Shown here piece by piece: positions 1 through 8,235 of a stretch of DNA of 64,000 nt. The stretch comes from CAIVAT01 sp037141055. Lineage in GTDB: Bacteria; Bacteroidota; Bacteroidia; Bacteroidales; FEN-979. Position numbers and translations under genes: made by a program. Each line of letters begins with the position of its first letter. Within the stretch, counting starts at the first letter, position 1. Location of the stretch: positions 9,716 to 73,715 of the forward strand of contig JBAXDH010000004.1 of assembly GCA_037141055.1 (NCBI GenBank). The letters run 5' to 3'. The notes under the pieces are model-generated. The model did not search any database, was not told the DNA's origin, and saw only the letters and a list, made by a program, of their open reading frames with translations.

Positions 1-110
1 ATGTTGAACTTGGAATGGAAAATATCTTTGATGAGAACTACAGGAAATTTTCATCAGGCATCAGCAGCCCCGGACGCAACATCATTGTCGCGCTGCGTGC
101 CAATCTCTAA
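1..110 (+). CDS. TonB-dependent receptor, C-terminal end (partial)
   Basis: The frame beginning at base 3 is open from the window edge and stops with TAA at 108-110. It reads as the last beta-strands of an outer-membrane TonB-dependent receptor: an 'NIFDENYR' turn followed by 'SSGISSPGRN' and a last strand ending in Leu-Arg-Ala-Asn-Leu. A loop with Pro-Gly-Arg-Asn followed by a short amphipathic strand is the usual end of these receptors in Bacteroidota. Only about 35 residues are present, so the substrate cannot be told. Its 3' end overlaps the 3' end of coaE on the other strand by 57 bases, a long tail-to-tail overlap. The family call is by motif memory only. Confidence 0.72.
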   Translation, partial: VELGMENIFDENYRKFSSGISSPGRNIIVALRANL

Positions 111-683
111 TAACCTCCTGTGAATGGAAAGCACCTGCGGAATGACCATCGTGGCGCCATCGTTGATGATGACAAAATGCGATAACTTTGATTTTTCGGC
201 ATCATCCAGCTGAAATTCCATTCTGCGCAGCACTGAATTGCCATCGATTTTGTCCCTTTTAATGACACGGTCGATGGCAATTTCTTTTGGGCACGAAACA
301 TGAATGATAAAGTCATATTCGTCAATGAATCCGCTTTCAATGATAATAGCCGCCTCCTGGATCACGTAGCTGTGCTCAGGTTTCAGGGAAGCCCAGTTGC
401 GGAAGTCGCGCATGACCCTTGGGTGCAGGATCGAATTAAGGATTTTTAAGGCATGGCCGTCGGTAAAGACGATCGTGGCAAGCGATCTTTTGTTGATCTC
501 ATGGCCTGTTGTCAGGATACCATAGCCGAAATGCCTCAGGATTTCGTTCTTCACCAGGGGATCGTCCAGGAATTTTTTTGATTCGTCGTCTGCATGGTAA
601 ACCGGCATGCCCAGCGTCGAAAATACTCCCGAAACAACTGTTTTTCCGCTTCCGATATTTCCTGTAAGTCCGATCTTAAGCAT
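54..683 (-). CDS. coaE: Dephospho-CoA kinase
   Basis: Last step of coenzyme A synthesis: ATP-dependent phosphorylation of the ribose 3'-OH of dephospho-CoA, in the cytoplasm. At the N-terminus 'GLTGNIGSGKT' is the P-loop, followed by the 'YHADDESKKFL' segment (usually DAD) of the CoaE fold, and later a helical CoA domain. 209 residues is normal. The start overlaps the stop of the upstream YbbR-like gene by one base (TAATG), so the two are probably translationally coupled. The last dozen or so codons are antisense to the TonB receptor end, and the Ala-rich tail is probably not conserved. Confidence 0.93.
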   Translation of the reverse strand: MLKIGLTGNIGSGKTVVSGVFSTLGMPVYHADDESKKFLDDPLVKNEILRHFGYGILTTGHEINKRSLATIVFTDGHALKILNSILHPRVMRDFRNWASLKPEHSYVIQEAAIIIESGFIDEYDFIIHVSCPKEIAIDRVIKRDKIDGNSVLRRMEFQLDDAEKSKLSHFVIINDGATMVIPQVLSIHRRLLEIGTQRDNDVASGAADA

Positions 684-1279
684 TAGTTGGTTTTTTGAAC
701 TTCGTAGTGGACTGGTTTAAGGCGTTTTGTGATGCTGTCGGAGTGATACAAAACAGTGTCCTTACCCGCAATTTCCATTCGAACAGCATCAGGTCCGTCA
801 TGCAGCATTGATTTCCTGGGAACCTGTTTTTCAAATTCGAAGAAAAGTGTGTCAGGTGATACAAAATAGACTTCACTCGGAAAATTCGTTTGTGAAATGA
901 TCTCCTTGCCAATCCTGTTGGTCATGAGATACCCCGTTGTATGGTCACCGGGGTAGTGCAGCCTTACATTGCGCAGGCTGACTTCAAATTCGCGGTATTG
1001 TTTGATGATGAACTGTTCTGAGAAAAACTCAAATCCCTGGATTTTGATCTTCAGGTTAATGGTCGAATCGGACACCGCAACGATCCTGAGGTTTGCCGGG
1101 ACCTGGCTATATACCAGGTGGTACTCGATAGAATAATAATAGTCCTTTGAAAGCCGGACCAGTGCCCACAGAAATATAGCCAGGACAATGCAGACCAGGA
1201 AAATGTACAATTGGTTCCTGAACTTGGGAGTACGGCGCTGACGTGCATTTCCGATGAATTCAATAAATTCGGATTTCAT
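683..1279 (-). CDS. YbbR-like domain protein (CdaR-like), membrane anchored
   Basis: One membrane helix (about residues 23-44) follows a basic N-terminus; the rest is an extracytoplasmic beta-rich region with the 'INLKIKIQGFEFF' type strand seen in YbbR domains. In Bacteroidota a protein of this kind commonly lies between yajC and coaE, as here, and this context supports the call more than sequence does. In Firmicutes YbbR/CdaR proteins control the diadenylate cyclase CdaA; no cyclase gene is in this window, so that role is not implied. 198 residues is shorter than the roughly 300 usual for the group, so some repeats may be lost. It lies 20 bases after yajC and is coupled to coaE. Confidence 0.7.
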   Translation of the reverse strand: MKSEFIEFIGNARQRRTPKFRNQLYIFLVCIVLAIFLWALVRLSKDYYYSIEYHLVYSQVPANLRIVAVSDSTINLKIKIQGFEFFSEQFIIKQYREFEVSLRNVRLHYPGDHTTGYLMTNRIGKEIISQTNFPSEVYFVSPDTLFFEFEKQVPRKSMLHDGPDAVRMEIAGKDTVLYHSDSITKRLKPVHYEVQKTN

Positions 1280-1299
1280 CGGTGATCATTTTAATAAGG

Positions 1300-1629
1300 T
1301 TACTTTGCTTCGATGGTCTGGCTGTTGTCCATGGCCACGGCTGTTTTTTCAATGCGCAGCCTGACATTGTTTTCAACCTCGATGGTTACCGTGGTCTCCT
1401 GGATTTCAACGATCCTGCCATGAATTCCGCCAATGGTAATTACTTTCTGACCCTTCTGCAGGCCTTCCTTGAATTTTTTCTGGTCTTTTGACCGTTTCAT
1501 CTGCGGACGGATGAAGAAAAAGTAAAAAACTACAATGATGAGAACAAGCGGTAAAAATGAATACCAGCCATTCTGCTGTCCACCCTGGCCCTGGGGAGCC
1601 ATTAAAAGAATATTCAATAGGTTTGTCAT
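1300..1629 (-). CDS. yajC: Preprotein translocase accessory subunit YajC
   Basis: Small inner-membrane protein that associates with SecDF in Sec-dependent export. A Gly/Gln-rich start is followed by one hydrophobic helix (about residues 23-40) ending in 'FFFIRPQMKRSKDQKKF', the YajC hallmark, and then the compact domain with 'GQKVITIGGIHGRIVEI'. 109 residues is usual. It is the promoter-proximal of three genes yajC / YbbR-like / coaE in the same direction, with DUF1573 72 bases upstream. Confidence 0.95.
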   Translation of the reverse strand: MTNLLNILLMAPQGQGGQQNGWYSFLPLVLIIVVFYFFFIRPQMKRSKDQKKFKEGLQKGQKVITIGGIHGRIVEIQETTVTIEVENNVRLRIEKTAVAMDNSQTIEAK

Positions 1630-1683
1630 ACTGTCTTACAATTTTAGGTTTTATGATTTTAGATTTATGATTTCAATGCTATT

Positions 1684-1707
1684 ATTTCGCCATTTCGCCA
1701 TTTATTT
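1684..1707. repeat. Short octamer array between DUF1573 gene and yajC
   Basis: Two exact copies of ATTTCGCC in 8-base phase followed by a third, degenerate unit that contains the stop codon of the DUF1573 gene. Read on the minus strand the unit is GGCGAAAT, a rotation of one of the octamers found at 34024. It belongs with the other 8-base arrays of this window. Confidence 0.6.
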
Positions 1708-2181
1708 TTCCGCACCTGGATTTACCACCTGCGCTTTAATCCGTATCACCGTTGTGTTTGGCTGTGTATTGGAGGCAACAACTATGCTTTTTGACTGGTA
1801 ACCGCGTTTGCCATTGCTGTTGAACGCGACTTTTATGGTACCGCCCTCACCCGGACGGATCGGCGTTTTCGGGTACGAAGGGATGGTACATCCGCAGGAT
1901 GTGGAAACTTCGCCAATAATGAGGTCGGATTTACCGGTATTTTTAAAATTGAAGGAATACGAAACGGTTTCACCTTCGATGATCCGCCCGAAATCATGTT
2001 CAACATCTTCAAACTGGATGACCGGAAGCGAGCCCTTATCTGCATTTTTATTCGCTGAATTGGGATTATTGACGACATCTGCGGAAATGGTTTCCTGGCC
2101 ATTCTGATTGCCGGGTTTGCAACAGGAAAGTATTATCAGCGCTATGATGGAGATAAAAACCGGGGACTTCATGACATTCAA
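1702..2181 (-). CDS. DUF1573 lipoprotein
   Basis: A hydrophobic leader ends in Ile-Leu-Ser-Cys (Cys at about residue 20), a lipobox, so the product is probably lipidated. After a low-complexity linker, residues 55-155 form one Ig/ASPM-SPD-2-Hydin-like beta domain typical of DUF1573: 'FEDVEHDFGRIIEGETVSYS', 'FKNTGKSDLIIGEVSTSCGC' and 'PGEGGTIKVAFNSNGKRG'. The 'SCGC' pair is the family signature. Function is unknown; these proteins are abundant in Bacteroidota. A Met at residue 4 is an alternative start. Probably first gene of the yajC-coaE run. Confidence 0.88.
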   Translation of the reverse strand: MNVMKSPVFISIIALIILSCCKPGNQNGQETISADVVNNPNSANKNADKGSLPVIQFEDVEHDFGRIIEGETVSYSFNFKNTGKSDLIIGEVSTSCGCTIPSYPKTPIRPGEGGTIKVAFNSNGKRGYQSKSIVVASNTQPNTTVIRIKAQVVNPGAEK

Positions 2182-2205
2182 TATTTCATGCTTTTTTTAG
2201 CGTTG

Positions 2206-2213
2206 CAAAGGTA
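2206..2213 (-). promoter_or_regulatory. Candidate -7 box for the DUF1573 gene
   Basis: On the minus strand TACCTTTG matches the Bacteroidota -7 consensus TAnnTTTG, about 25 bases before the DUF1573 start. A clear -33 TTTG is not seen. On the plus strand TACTTTTA at 2227-2234 lies so close to the aroK ATG (2240) that aroK could be nearly leaderless. Confidence 0.45.
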
Positions 2214-2239
2214 CTAAAATAATTCATACTTTTACTGCG

Positions 2240-2755
2240 ATGCGGGTTTACCTTATAGGATATATGGCTTCAGGAAAATCAAACCTCGGCAGACTGCTGG
2301 CCGCGAACCTGGGCTACAAATTTATTGACCTTGATTATTTGTTTGAAGAGAGATACAGGATCAGTGTCCTTGATTTTTTTGAAAAATACGATGAGGGAGC
2401 GTTCAGGACAATTGAAAGGTCTTTGCTGCTCGAAACGACCGTCATTGAAGATGTTATAGTTTCAACAGGAGGGGGAACGCCCTGTTCATTCGATAACATG
2501 GATGTTATCAAAAATTCCGGTGTATCAATTTATCTTTTCTGGAACGTGCCGGCACTGGTGCGCCGCCTGGCTCTTGTAAAGCGGAAGCGGCCGCTGCTTA
2601 AAAACATCAGGCCGGAGGAAATGGAGGAAAAGGTTACCTCGCATTTAACACAAAGGGAATTTTATTACAACCAGGCAGATTATAAAGTCAATGGGGAAAA
2701 TGTTGATGTTGCATCTCTTGCAGACATGGTGAAAAATCACGAACGGCCGGGCTGA
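2240..2755 (+). CDS. aroK: Shikimate kinase
   Basis: Phosphorylates the 3-OH of shikimate in the route to chorismate and aromatic amino acids. Visible motifs: Walker A 'GYMASGKSN' near residue 7, the 'DLDYLFE' shikimate/Mg site, 'STGGGTP' near residue 77 (the GGG shikimate-binding loop) and a basic lid 'KRKRPLL'. 171 residues is the normal size. It is divergent from the DUF1573 gene and convergent with rlmD, overlapping it by 19 bases. Confidence 0.94.
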   Translation: MRVYLIGYMASGKSNLGRLLAANLGYKFIDLDYLFEERYRISVLDFFEKYDEGAFRTIERSLLLETTVIEDVIVSTGGGTPCSFDNMDVIKNSGVSIYLFWNVPALVRRLALVKRKRPLLKNIRPEEMEEKVTSHLTQREFYYNQADYKVNGENVDVASLADMVKNHERPG

Positions 2756-4158
2756 TTTCTCAGTGTGAGCAGGACGACATTTTCAACATGCTGTGTATGG
2801 GGGAACATGTCGACAGGCTGGCAGGCTTCCATCTGATAGATTTCACTCATGATTGCAATATCCCTGGCCTGTGTGGCAGGGTTGCAACTGATGTAGACCA
2901 CTTTCTCCGGCCTCACTTCAAGAATGGTCCTGACAACCTTTTCATGCATGCCGTTGCGCGGGGGATCGGTGAAAATGACATCCGGTTTGCCCATTGAAGC
3001 GATAAATTCTGCCGTCAGGATTTTCTCAGCTTCCCCTGCAAAAAAGATTGTATTTGAAATGCCGTTGATCGTTGAGTTCGTTTCCGCATCTTCAACGGCT
3101 GCTGCAACAGATTCGATGCCCACCACCTTTCCCGCATAAGGCGCAACATAGTTGGCAATGGTTCCTGTTCCGGTATAGAGGTCATACACAAGTTCGTTCC
3201 CCTGTAACCCGGCAAGTTCAGCGGCCACGCGGTACAGCGTAATGGCCTGCAAAGAATTGGTCTGGAAAAATGATGCCGGGCCAATGCGGAATTCGATTTC
3301 TTTCCCGCCTGGTCTGAACGGCGGCATCTTTTCGACAATATACGGATCCCCTTTGAAAAGGTTGAATTCAAGATCGTATATGGTATCGTTCTGCTTGGGA
3401 TTGATTACGTAATATAAACTGGTGATTTCCGGGAACATGGCCGCAAGATGCTCCAGCATCGGTTTAAGATGAGCTTCATCTGCCCTCACAACCAGGATAA
3501 CCATCAGGCCTCCTGCTTCAGTATTCCGGATGATCAGGTTCCTTAAAAACCCTTGCCAGGTGCGCACATCATAAAATGAAAGTTCATGGTCCACCGCATA
3601 TTTCCTGGCAGCCAGCCTGATGGCGTTGGAAGGATCCTTCATGTGAAAACACTCGATGATATCAACTACTTTGTCGAAAAATTGCGGAACATGAAAGCCA
3701 AGTGCATTGGTGTCGGCAGTGCCGGGTTCGGTATTCCTGTCCGAACCGGTCAGCCACCGGTGATTGGAGAAAGTGTAGTCCAGCTTATTCCTGTAATAGC
3801 GTGTCCTGGAAGAGGGCAGTATGGGTGAAATAACGGGATTGTCAAGTTTGCCTATTCTTGTCAGGCTTTCGTACACCTGCTTCTGTTTGTAAAACAATTG
3901 CTCTTCGTATTTCATGCTCTGCCAGCGGCAACCTCCGCATAGTCCGAAATGCTGGCAATGAGGTTCGGTTCTCCTTTCGGAATACTGATGGAAATGGACA
4001 GCTTTTCCTTCAAGGTATTTTTTTTTCTTCCGTGTGATTTGTACATCAACAACATCCCCGGGAACGACAAAAGGCACAAAAACAATCTTCTCGTTGATTT
4101 TTCCGACCGCCATGCCTTCAGCACCCGCATCAACAATCTCTACTTTCTCGTATATCAT
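2737..4158 (-). CDS. rlmD: 23S rRNA (uracil-C5)-methyltransferase, RlmD/RumA family
   Basis: SAM-dependent C5 methylation of a uracil in RNA. The N-terminus is a TRAM domain (about 1-60). An iron-sulfur type Cys set 'HCQHFGLCGGC' follows. The C-terminal Rossmann domain has 'YDLYTGTGTIANYVAP' (SAM binding), 'FTDPPRNGMHE' and 'YISCNPATQARD' with the catalytic Cys. 473 residues fits. RlmC/RlmD/TrmA-like target preferences cannot be separated by eye; Bacteroidota usually have one or two RlmD-like copies. The start lies one base after the stop of the hybrid kinase gene. Confidence 0.9.
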   Translation of the reverse strand: MIYEKVEIVDAGAEGMAVGKINEKIVFVPFVVPGDVVDVQITRKKKKYLEGKAVHFHQYSERRTEPHCQHFGLCGGCRWQSMKYEEQLFYKQKQVYESLTRIGKLDNPVISPILPSSRTRYYRNKLDYTFSNHRWLTGSDRNTEPGTADTNALGFHVPQFFDKVVDIIECFHMKDPSNAIRLAARKYAVDHELSFYDVRTWQGFLRNLIIRNTEAGGLMVILVVRADEAHLKPMLEHLAAMFPEITSLYYVINPKQNDTIYDLEFNLFKGDPYIVEKMPPFRPGGKEIEFRIGPASFFQTNSLQAITLYRVAAELAGLQGNELVYDLYTGTGTIANYVAPYAGKVVGIESVAAAVEDAETNSTINGISNTIFFAGEAEKILTAEFIASMGKPDVIFTDPPRNGMHEKVVRTILEVRPEKVVYISCNPATQARDIAIMSEIYQMEACQPVDMFPHTQHVENVVLLTLRNQPGRS

Positions 4159-4159
4159 T

Positions 4160-7100
4160 TCAGGTGTTTTCCGGTTTTTCCGGTATGAGGTATTTTTGAA
4201 TTAATGCGAACAAATCGTCTTTCCGGAAAGGCTTGGACAGGTAATCATCCATCCCGGCTTCAAGGCATTTTTCGCGGTCGCCGGGCATTGCAATGGCCGT
4301 AAGTGCAATGATCGGGATGTGGCTTTCGGGGGATTCCATTTTCCTGATGTCCCGGGTCGCCTGGAACCCGTCCTGCTCCGGCATGTGGATATCCATGAAC
4401 ACAAGGTCGACATGATTGTTTTTAGCCTGCTCAACTGCCTCAACCCCGTTAACAGCCGTGATCACTTCAACGCCTGTTTTCAGCAGCATTACATGCAATA
4501 ATTTCATGTTGATGCTGTTGTCCTCGGCTATCAGGATGGTTTTGCCCGGAGCAACAGGTGTCCTGTTTTCGCTTGGCGAATCAGGCTGCCCGTATTTTTC
4601 ATCGTCTGTTTGTTTCCGGTGGTGGAGCAGCTCGAAAAAATCTTTCATTTTGACCGGTTTGGTCAGGTATTGCTCGATCCCGAGGTTTTTGCAACTTTCA
4701 AGTATATTCTCTTTTTCAACAGATGAATACATAAAGATCACCGGTTTCTGGTTCATGGTCCGGTCGTCCCTGATTTTTTCTGCAACAGCAATCCCGTCCA
4801 TTTCAGGCATATGCATGTCCACGATCATCAGGTCAAAAGCTTTCCCCGATGCGTTGGCCGCTTTCATTGCATCAATTGCCTCTTTCCCGCTGGTGCAGAT
4901 CGTTGAATCTATGCTCCAGTATGTAAGCATGTCTTTCATGATCTTCAGGTTGGTTATGTTGTCGTCAACCACCAGCACCCTGTCTATTTTAGGTTTAGGA
5001 ATTTTTTGATCCCGCGATTGGTCGGCAATTTTCAGAGGTAACTCGAAACCGAATGTGCTGCCAACACCCAGTTTGCTTTCGATGATCAGTTTGCCCTTCA
5101 TAATCTGGGTCAGCATCTTGGAGATGGACAAGCCTAACCCTGTTCCTCCGTATCTTCGGGTGGTGGAGTTGTCGGCCTGGGTGAACTGGTCGAAAATATG
5201 CAGCTGATTGCTTTCTGCTATCCCGATCCCGGTATCTTTAACACTGAATACGATCCAGATTTCTCCGTTTTCCTCCGATGCTGCGACTTGCCTCCTGGCG
5301 GAAATGCAAATTTCTCCCTGTTCAGTGAATTTGATGGCATTGCTGATGAAATTCACCAGGATCTGGCGGATGCGCAAAGGATCTCCGATAAAGAATTCAG
5401 GCAGCCCCGGTTCAATCTCACAAAGCAATTCAAGGTTCTTCTCGAATGCTTTTACCGTGAGGATGTCGACACTCTTTTCAAGCACATCGTAGATGTTGAA
5501 TTCTACCTGTTCGATCTCAAGTTTTCCCGCTTCGATTTTCGAAAAATCAAGAATATTGTTGATGGTGTCAAGCAGCAGGTAGGCCGAGGTTTGAATGGAC
5601 TCAAGGTAATCACGCTGACTCGATGAAAGACTGATGGTCAGCGCCAGTTCGGTCATGCCGATCACACCGTTCATCGGCGTTCTGATTTCATGGCTCATGG
5701 TGGCAAGGAATTCTGATTTGGCATTGTTGGCCCGCACGGCCTCATCCTTTGCCTTCTGGAGTGCGGTTTCTATCAGTTTCCTTTCCGTGATGTCAATCAT
5801 GATGGCAATAACGGCAGGCTTGCTGTCAAACATAATGTTGCCACTCCGGATAATCACATCCCTGGTCTCACCGGTTTTTGTGATAGCTTTTAGTTCGTAA
5901 TCCTTTACCGGTGATATCCCTTCAACCCTTATGCGCATATTTTCTATCACCGTCGCCTTTGATTCTTCAGCTATAAAATCCATGATGTTTCCCCCGAGAA
6001 GGTCTTCCAGCGTTGAGCCTATCACCGACAGTGCAGCATCATTTGCAAACAGGATTTCTCCATCCCGGTGAATAATGATCGGGTCGGGCAGTTTGTGAAC
6101 CAGGGTGGAATACCTTTGATTGCTGTCAAATAAAGCCTTTTCGACTTTCTTGCGTTCGGTGATGTCCTCAAAACTTTCAATCCCGCCGATGATGTTTCCG
6201 GACGGGTCCTGCAAAACGTCAACATTTTTGGAGATAACAAGAAGTTGCCCCGATTTTGTCCTGATGGTGCATTCATGCCCGTGAATCGGCTTGCGGATCG
6301 ATTCTTCAAAAAGCCCGCATTGCACATTGCAGTTGGACTCTGAAAAGGCGAGACAGGTGTTCCCGATCATTTCGCCGACCGTGTAACCTGTTATGGCTTC
6401 CGCCTGGGCGTTCCAGCTTGTAATTTTCTGATCGCGGTCAACGGTGAACAAGGCGCTGGGGATCAACTTTGACAGCAGTTCGGCGAACTCTTTTGCCTCG
6501 GATAAATTCTTTTGCTGGGAATAGTAACTGCGGATAAGCCGGGCAATTTCTCCGAATTCATTTTTTTGCTCGAGAATGTCCTTAACCGAGCCGATATTTC
6601 CGCTGGATAAACTATTCGTGATCTGCTTAAGAGGCGATGAAATCCATTTGGTTATCCAGTATAAAAAAACCAGGCATACCAGGATCAGAACCAGCAAACC
6701 AGCAATGGCAAAATATCCCAGTGTGTTTAATTCAGTAGTTGTGAGATTTGTACGGTGAAAACTTAAAGATCCCGATGTCCCGGTTATTGTATCGCTCAAC
6801 GCGCAATATATCACTTCGACATCATTTTTTTGTATCGATTCTGCCACTGGATAGTGTTGATGTATTTCAAGTTTATAACCGGTGGCATTTTCAATTTCCT
6901 TACAGTACGAAGGGTTCCATATTTTTACAGCGATCAGGAAGCCATTCGCGGAGGTTCGATGGACATTGTCGAATGTCGGAACAATTGTTGCCCCGAATAT
7001 CTCAAACAACTGGCCGTCCTGGAACATATATGCGTTCCATGAATTTTTCCGGGAAAATAGTTGCCGGATGATTTTTGGAGATAATAGAACCATCTTGCTT

Positions 7101-7450
7101 GCAGAGTCATTTACATGATACAACGATTCTCCGTCAAGGTCAAAAATTCCGAGATAACTCAGGTTAAATGTGGTGCGTATGGGTTCCAGGTTTTTTTTTG
7201 CCCATTCTGAATCCCTGGTCCTGGTGTATGCGACCATTTCATCCCAGGCGGAATTATCCTTTACAGGCTTTATAAACCCATCTGTTTTAAATTCAAGTAC
7301 CGTATGGATTATCCTGGCATCGCTGTTCTGCTTCTCTTCCAGGTACAATTTTTGCTCCTCAGCCCTGATATACAGGTATCCCAGTGCAAATAACACAAAG
7401 AAACCTGATAGGGAAATGAATAGGAGAGTGATCTTTGTTTTGGTTTGCAT
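4160..7450 (-). CDS. Hybrid sensor histidine kinase (CHASE4-HAMP-PAS-PAS-HisKA-HATPase-REC-REC)
   Basis: Membrane sensor of a phosphorelay, 1096 residues. First helix about 8-28; periplasmic CHASE4-like domain 40-240 (with 'DNSAWDEMVAY'); second helix 245-267; HAMP to about 320; two PAS domains (325-435, 445-560); HisKA with 'SHEIRTP' (phospho-His 587); ATPase with 'SNAIKFTEQG', 'DTGIGI' and 'GGTGLGLSI'; two receivers with acceptors Asp878 and Asp1020. PAS1 carries Cys366, 374, 378 and 393, a cluster that might bind metal or sense redox. No output domain is fused, so phosphate must leave through an Hpt protein; the divergent gene at 7600 encodes one. The signal is unknown. Confidence 0.93.
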   Translation of the reverse strand: MQTKTKITLLFISLSGFFVLFALGYLYIRAEEQKLYLEEKQNSDARIIHTVLEFKTDGFIKPVKDNSAWDEMVAYTRTRDSEWAKKNLEPIRTTFNLSYLGIFDLDGESLYHVNDSASKMVLLSPKIIRQLFSRKNSWNAYMFQDGQLFEIFGATIVPTFDNVHRTSANGFLIAVKIWNPSYCKEIENATGYKLEIHQHYPVAESIQKNDVEVIYCALSDTITGTSGSLSFHRTNLTTTELNTLGYFAIAGLLVLILVCLVFLYWITKWISSPLKQITNSLSSGNIGSVKDILEQKNEFGEIARLIRSYYSQQKNLSEAKEFAELLSKLIPSALFTVDRDQKITSWNAQAEAITGYTVGEMIGNTCLAFSESNCNVQCGLFEESIRKPIHGHECTIRTKSGQLLVISKNVDVLQDPSGNIIGGIESFEDITERKKVEKALFDSNQRYSTLVHKLPDPIIIHRDGEILFANDAALSVIGSTLEDLLGGNIMDFIAEESKATVIENMRIRVEGISPVKDYELKAITKTGETRDVIIRSGNIMFDSKPAVIAIMIDITERKLIETALQKAKDEAVRANNAKSEFLATMSHEIRTPMNGVIGMTELALTISLSSSQRDYLESIQTSAYLLLDTINNILDFSKIEAGKLEIEQVEFNIYDVLEKSVDILTVKAFEKNLELLCEIEPGLPEFFIGDPLRIRQILVNFISNAIKFTEQGEICISARRQVAASEENGEIWIVFSVKDTGIGIAESNQLHIFDQFTQADNSTTRRYGGTGLGLSISKMLTQIMKGKLIIESKLGVGSTFGFELPLKIADQSRDQKIPKPKIDRVLVVDDNITNLKIMKDMLTYWSIDSTICTSGKEAIDAMKAANASGKAFDLMIVDMHMPEMDGIAVAEKIRDDRTMNQKPVIFMYSSVEKENILESCKNLGIEQYLTKPVKMKDFFELLHHRKQTDDEKYGQPDSPSENRTPVAPGKTILIAEDNSINMKLLHVMLLKTGVEVITAVNGVEAVEQAKNNHVDLVFMDIHMPEQDGFQATRDIRKMESPESHIPIIALTAIAMPGDREKCLEAGMDDYLSKPFRKDDLFALIQKYLIPEKPENT

Positions 7451-7599
7451 ACCCGCAACTTTGTGACAATATTAATCAAATTTCCGCTCAGAAGCAATGA
7501 TTAATTTTCTAAATTAGCAACAGAAAAATGTACTTGTACGGGTGGCAGTTTTTATTCGAGACTGCATTCGTGATAATAATTCCCGTAAATCCTGATAGC

Positions 7600-8139
7600 A
7601 TGATTGATAAACAACAATTTGAAAATTTCTATCAATATTTTACCAGGGAAGAAATTGTTGAGATCATCGAAATATTTCCTGAGCAGCAGCCGGAAATTAT
7701 CAATGCCCTTGCTTTGAACATTGAAAATCACGATCTTGTAAAGGTCAAATTAAATGCTCATAAACTGAAAGGTCCCATGCTGCAGTTTTATGATCCCGTT
7801 GCATCGAAACATGCGCAGGTAATGGAAGACGCTGCGTTGCGTAAAATTATTGAAATCGTTGACTCCTTTATCGGCGAATATCCTGAACCCGTTCGCGCGA
7901 AACGCCTGGAATTTGACGACTATGATCTGTTCCGGAAACAAATTGTCCCTGCTCAAACGCTGAAGGCATATCTAACCGGGCTTACAGGTTCGTTATCACC
8001 GGAAGCGGAGATGAGACTCAGGGAACTTGAAATCATGAAGATGGCCGACGGCATGCACAAAATGCTCGCGGATCTGAAATATTCCTCGTCACTCCTGGCG
8101 GAGGAACTGAAACAGATGAAGCTGGATCTTACGGCCTGA
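7600..8139 (+). CDS. Hpt-domain phosphotransfer protein
   Basis: Residues 1-105 are an all-helical histidine phosphotransfer domain. The segment 'KLNAHKLKGPM' holds the phospho-accepting His in the usual HxLKG setting. The C-terminal 70 residues are charged and helical ('EAEMRLRELEIMKMADGM', 'EELKQMKLD') and may be a coiled coil. It is divergent from the hybrid kinase and is its natural partner for passing phosphate from a receiver Asp to an unlinked response regulator. The ATG at 7600 was chosen because the domain begins there; an in-frame ATG at 7528 would add 24 hydrophobic residues that do not resemble the family. Confidence 0.82.
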   Translation: MIDKQQFENFYQYFTREEIVEIIEIFPEQQPEIINALALNIENHDLVKVKLNAHKLKGPMLQFYDPVASKHAQVMEDAALRKIIEIVDSFIGEYPEPVRAKRLEFDDYDLFRKQIVPAQTLKAYLTGLTGSLSPEAEMRLRELEIMKMADGMHKMLADLKYSSSLLAEELKQMKLDLTA

Positions 8140-8235
8140 CTTTTTCGCCAGCAACCTGATGCGATTGTCGTGTATAATGCCGTGAATTTTATGTACCTGC
8201 AGTTACGAAGTGATGATTAAAGCAGGTGTGTTTGA

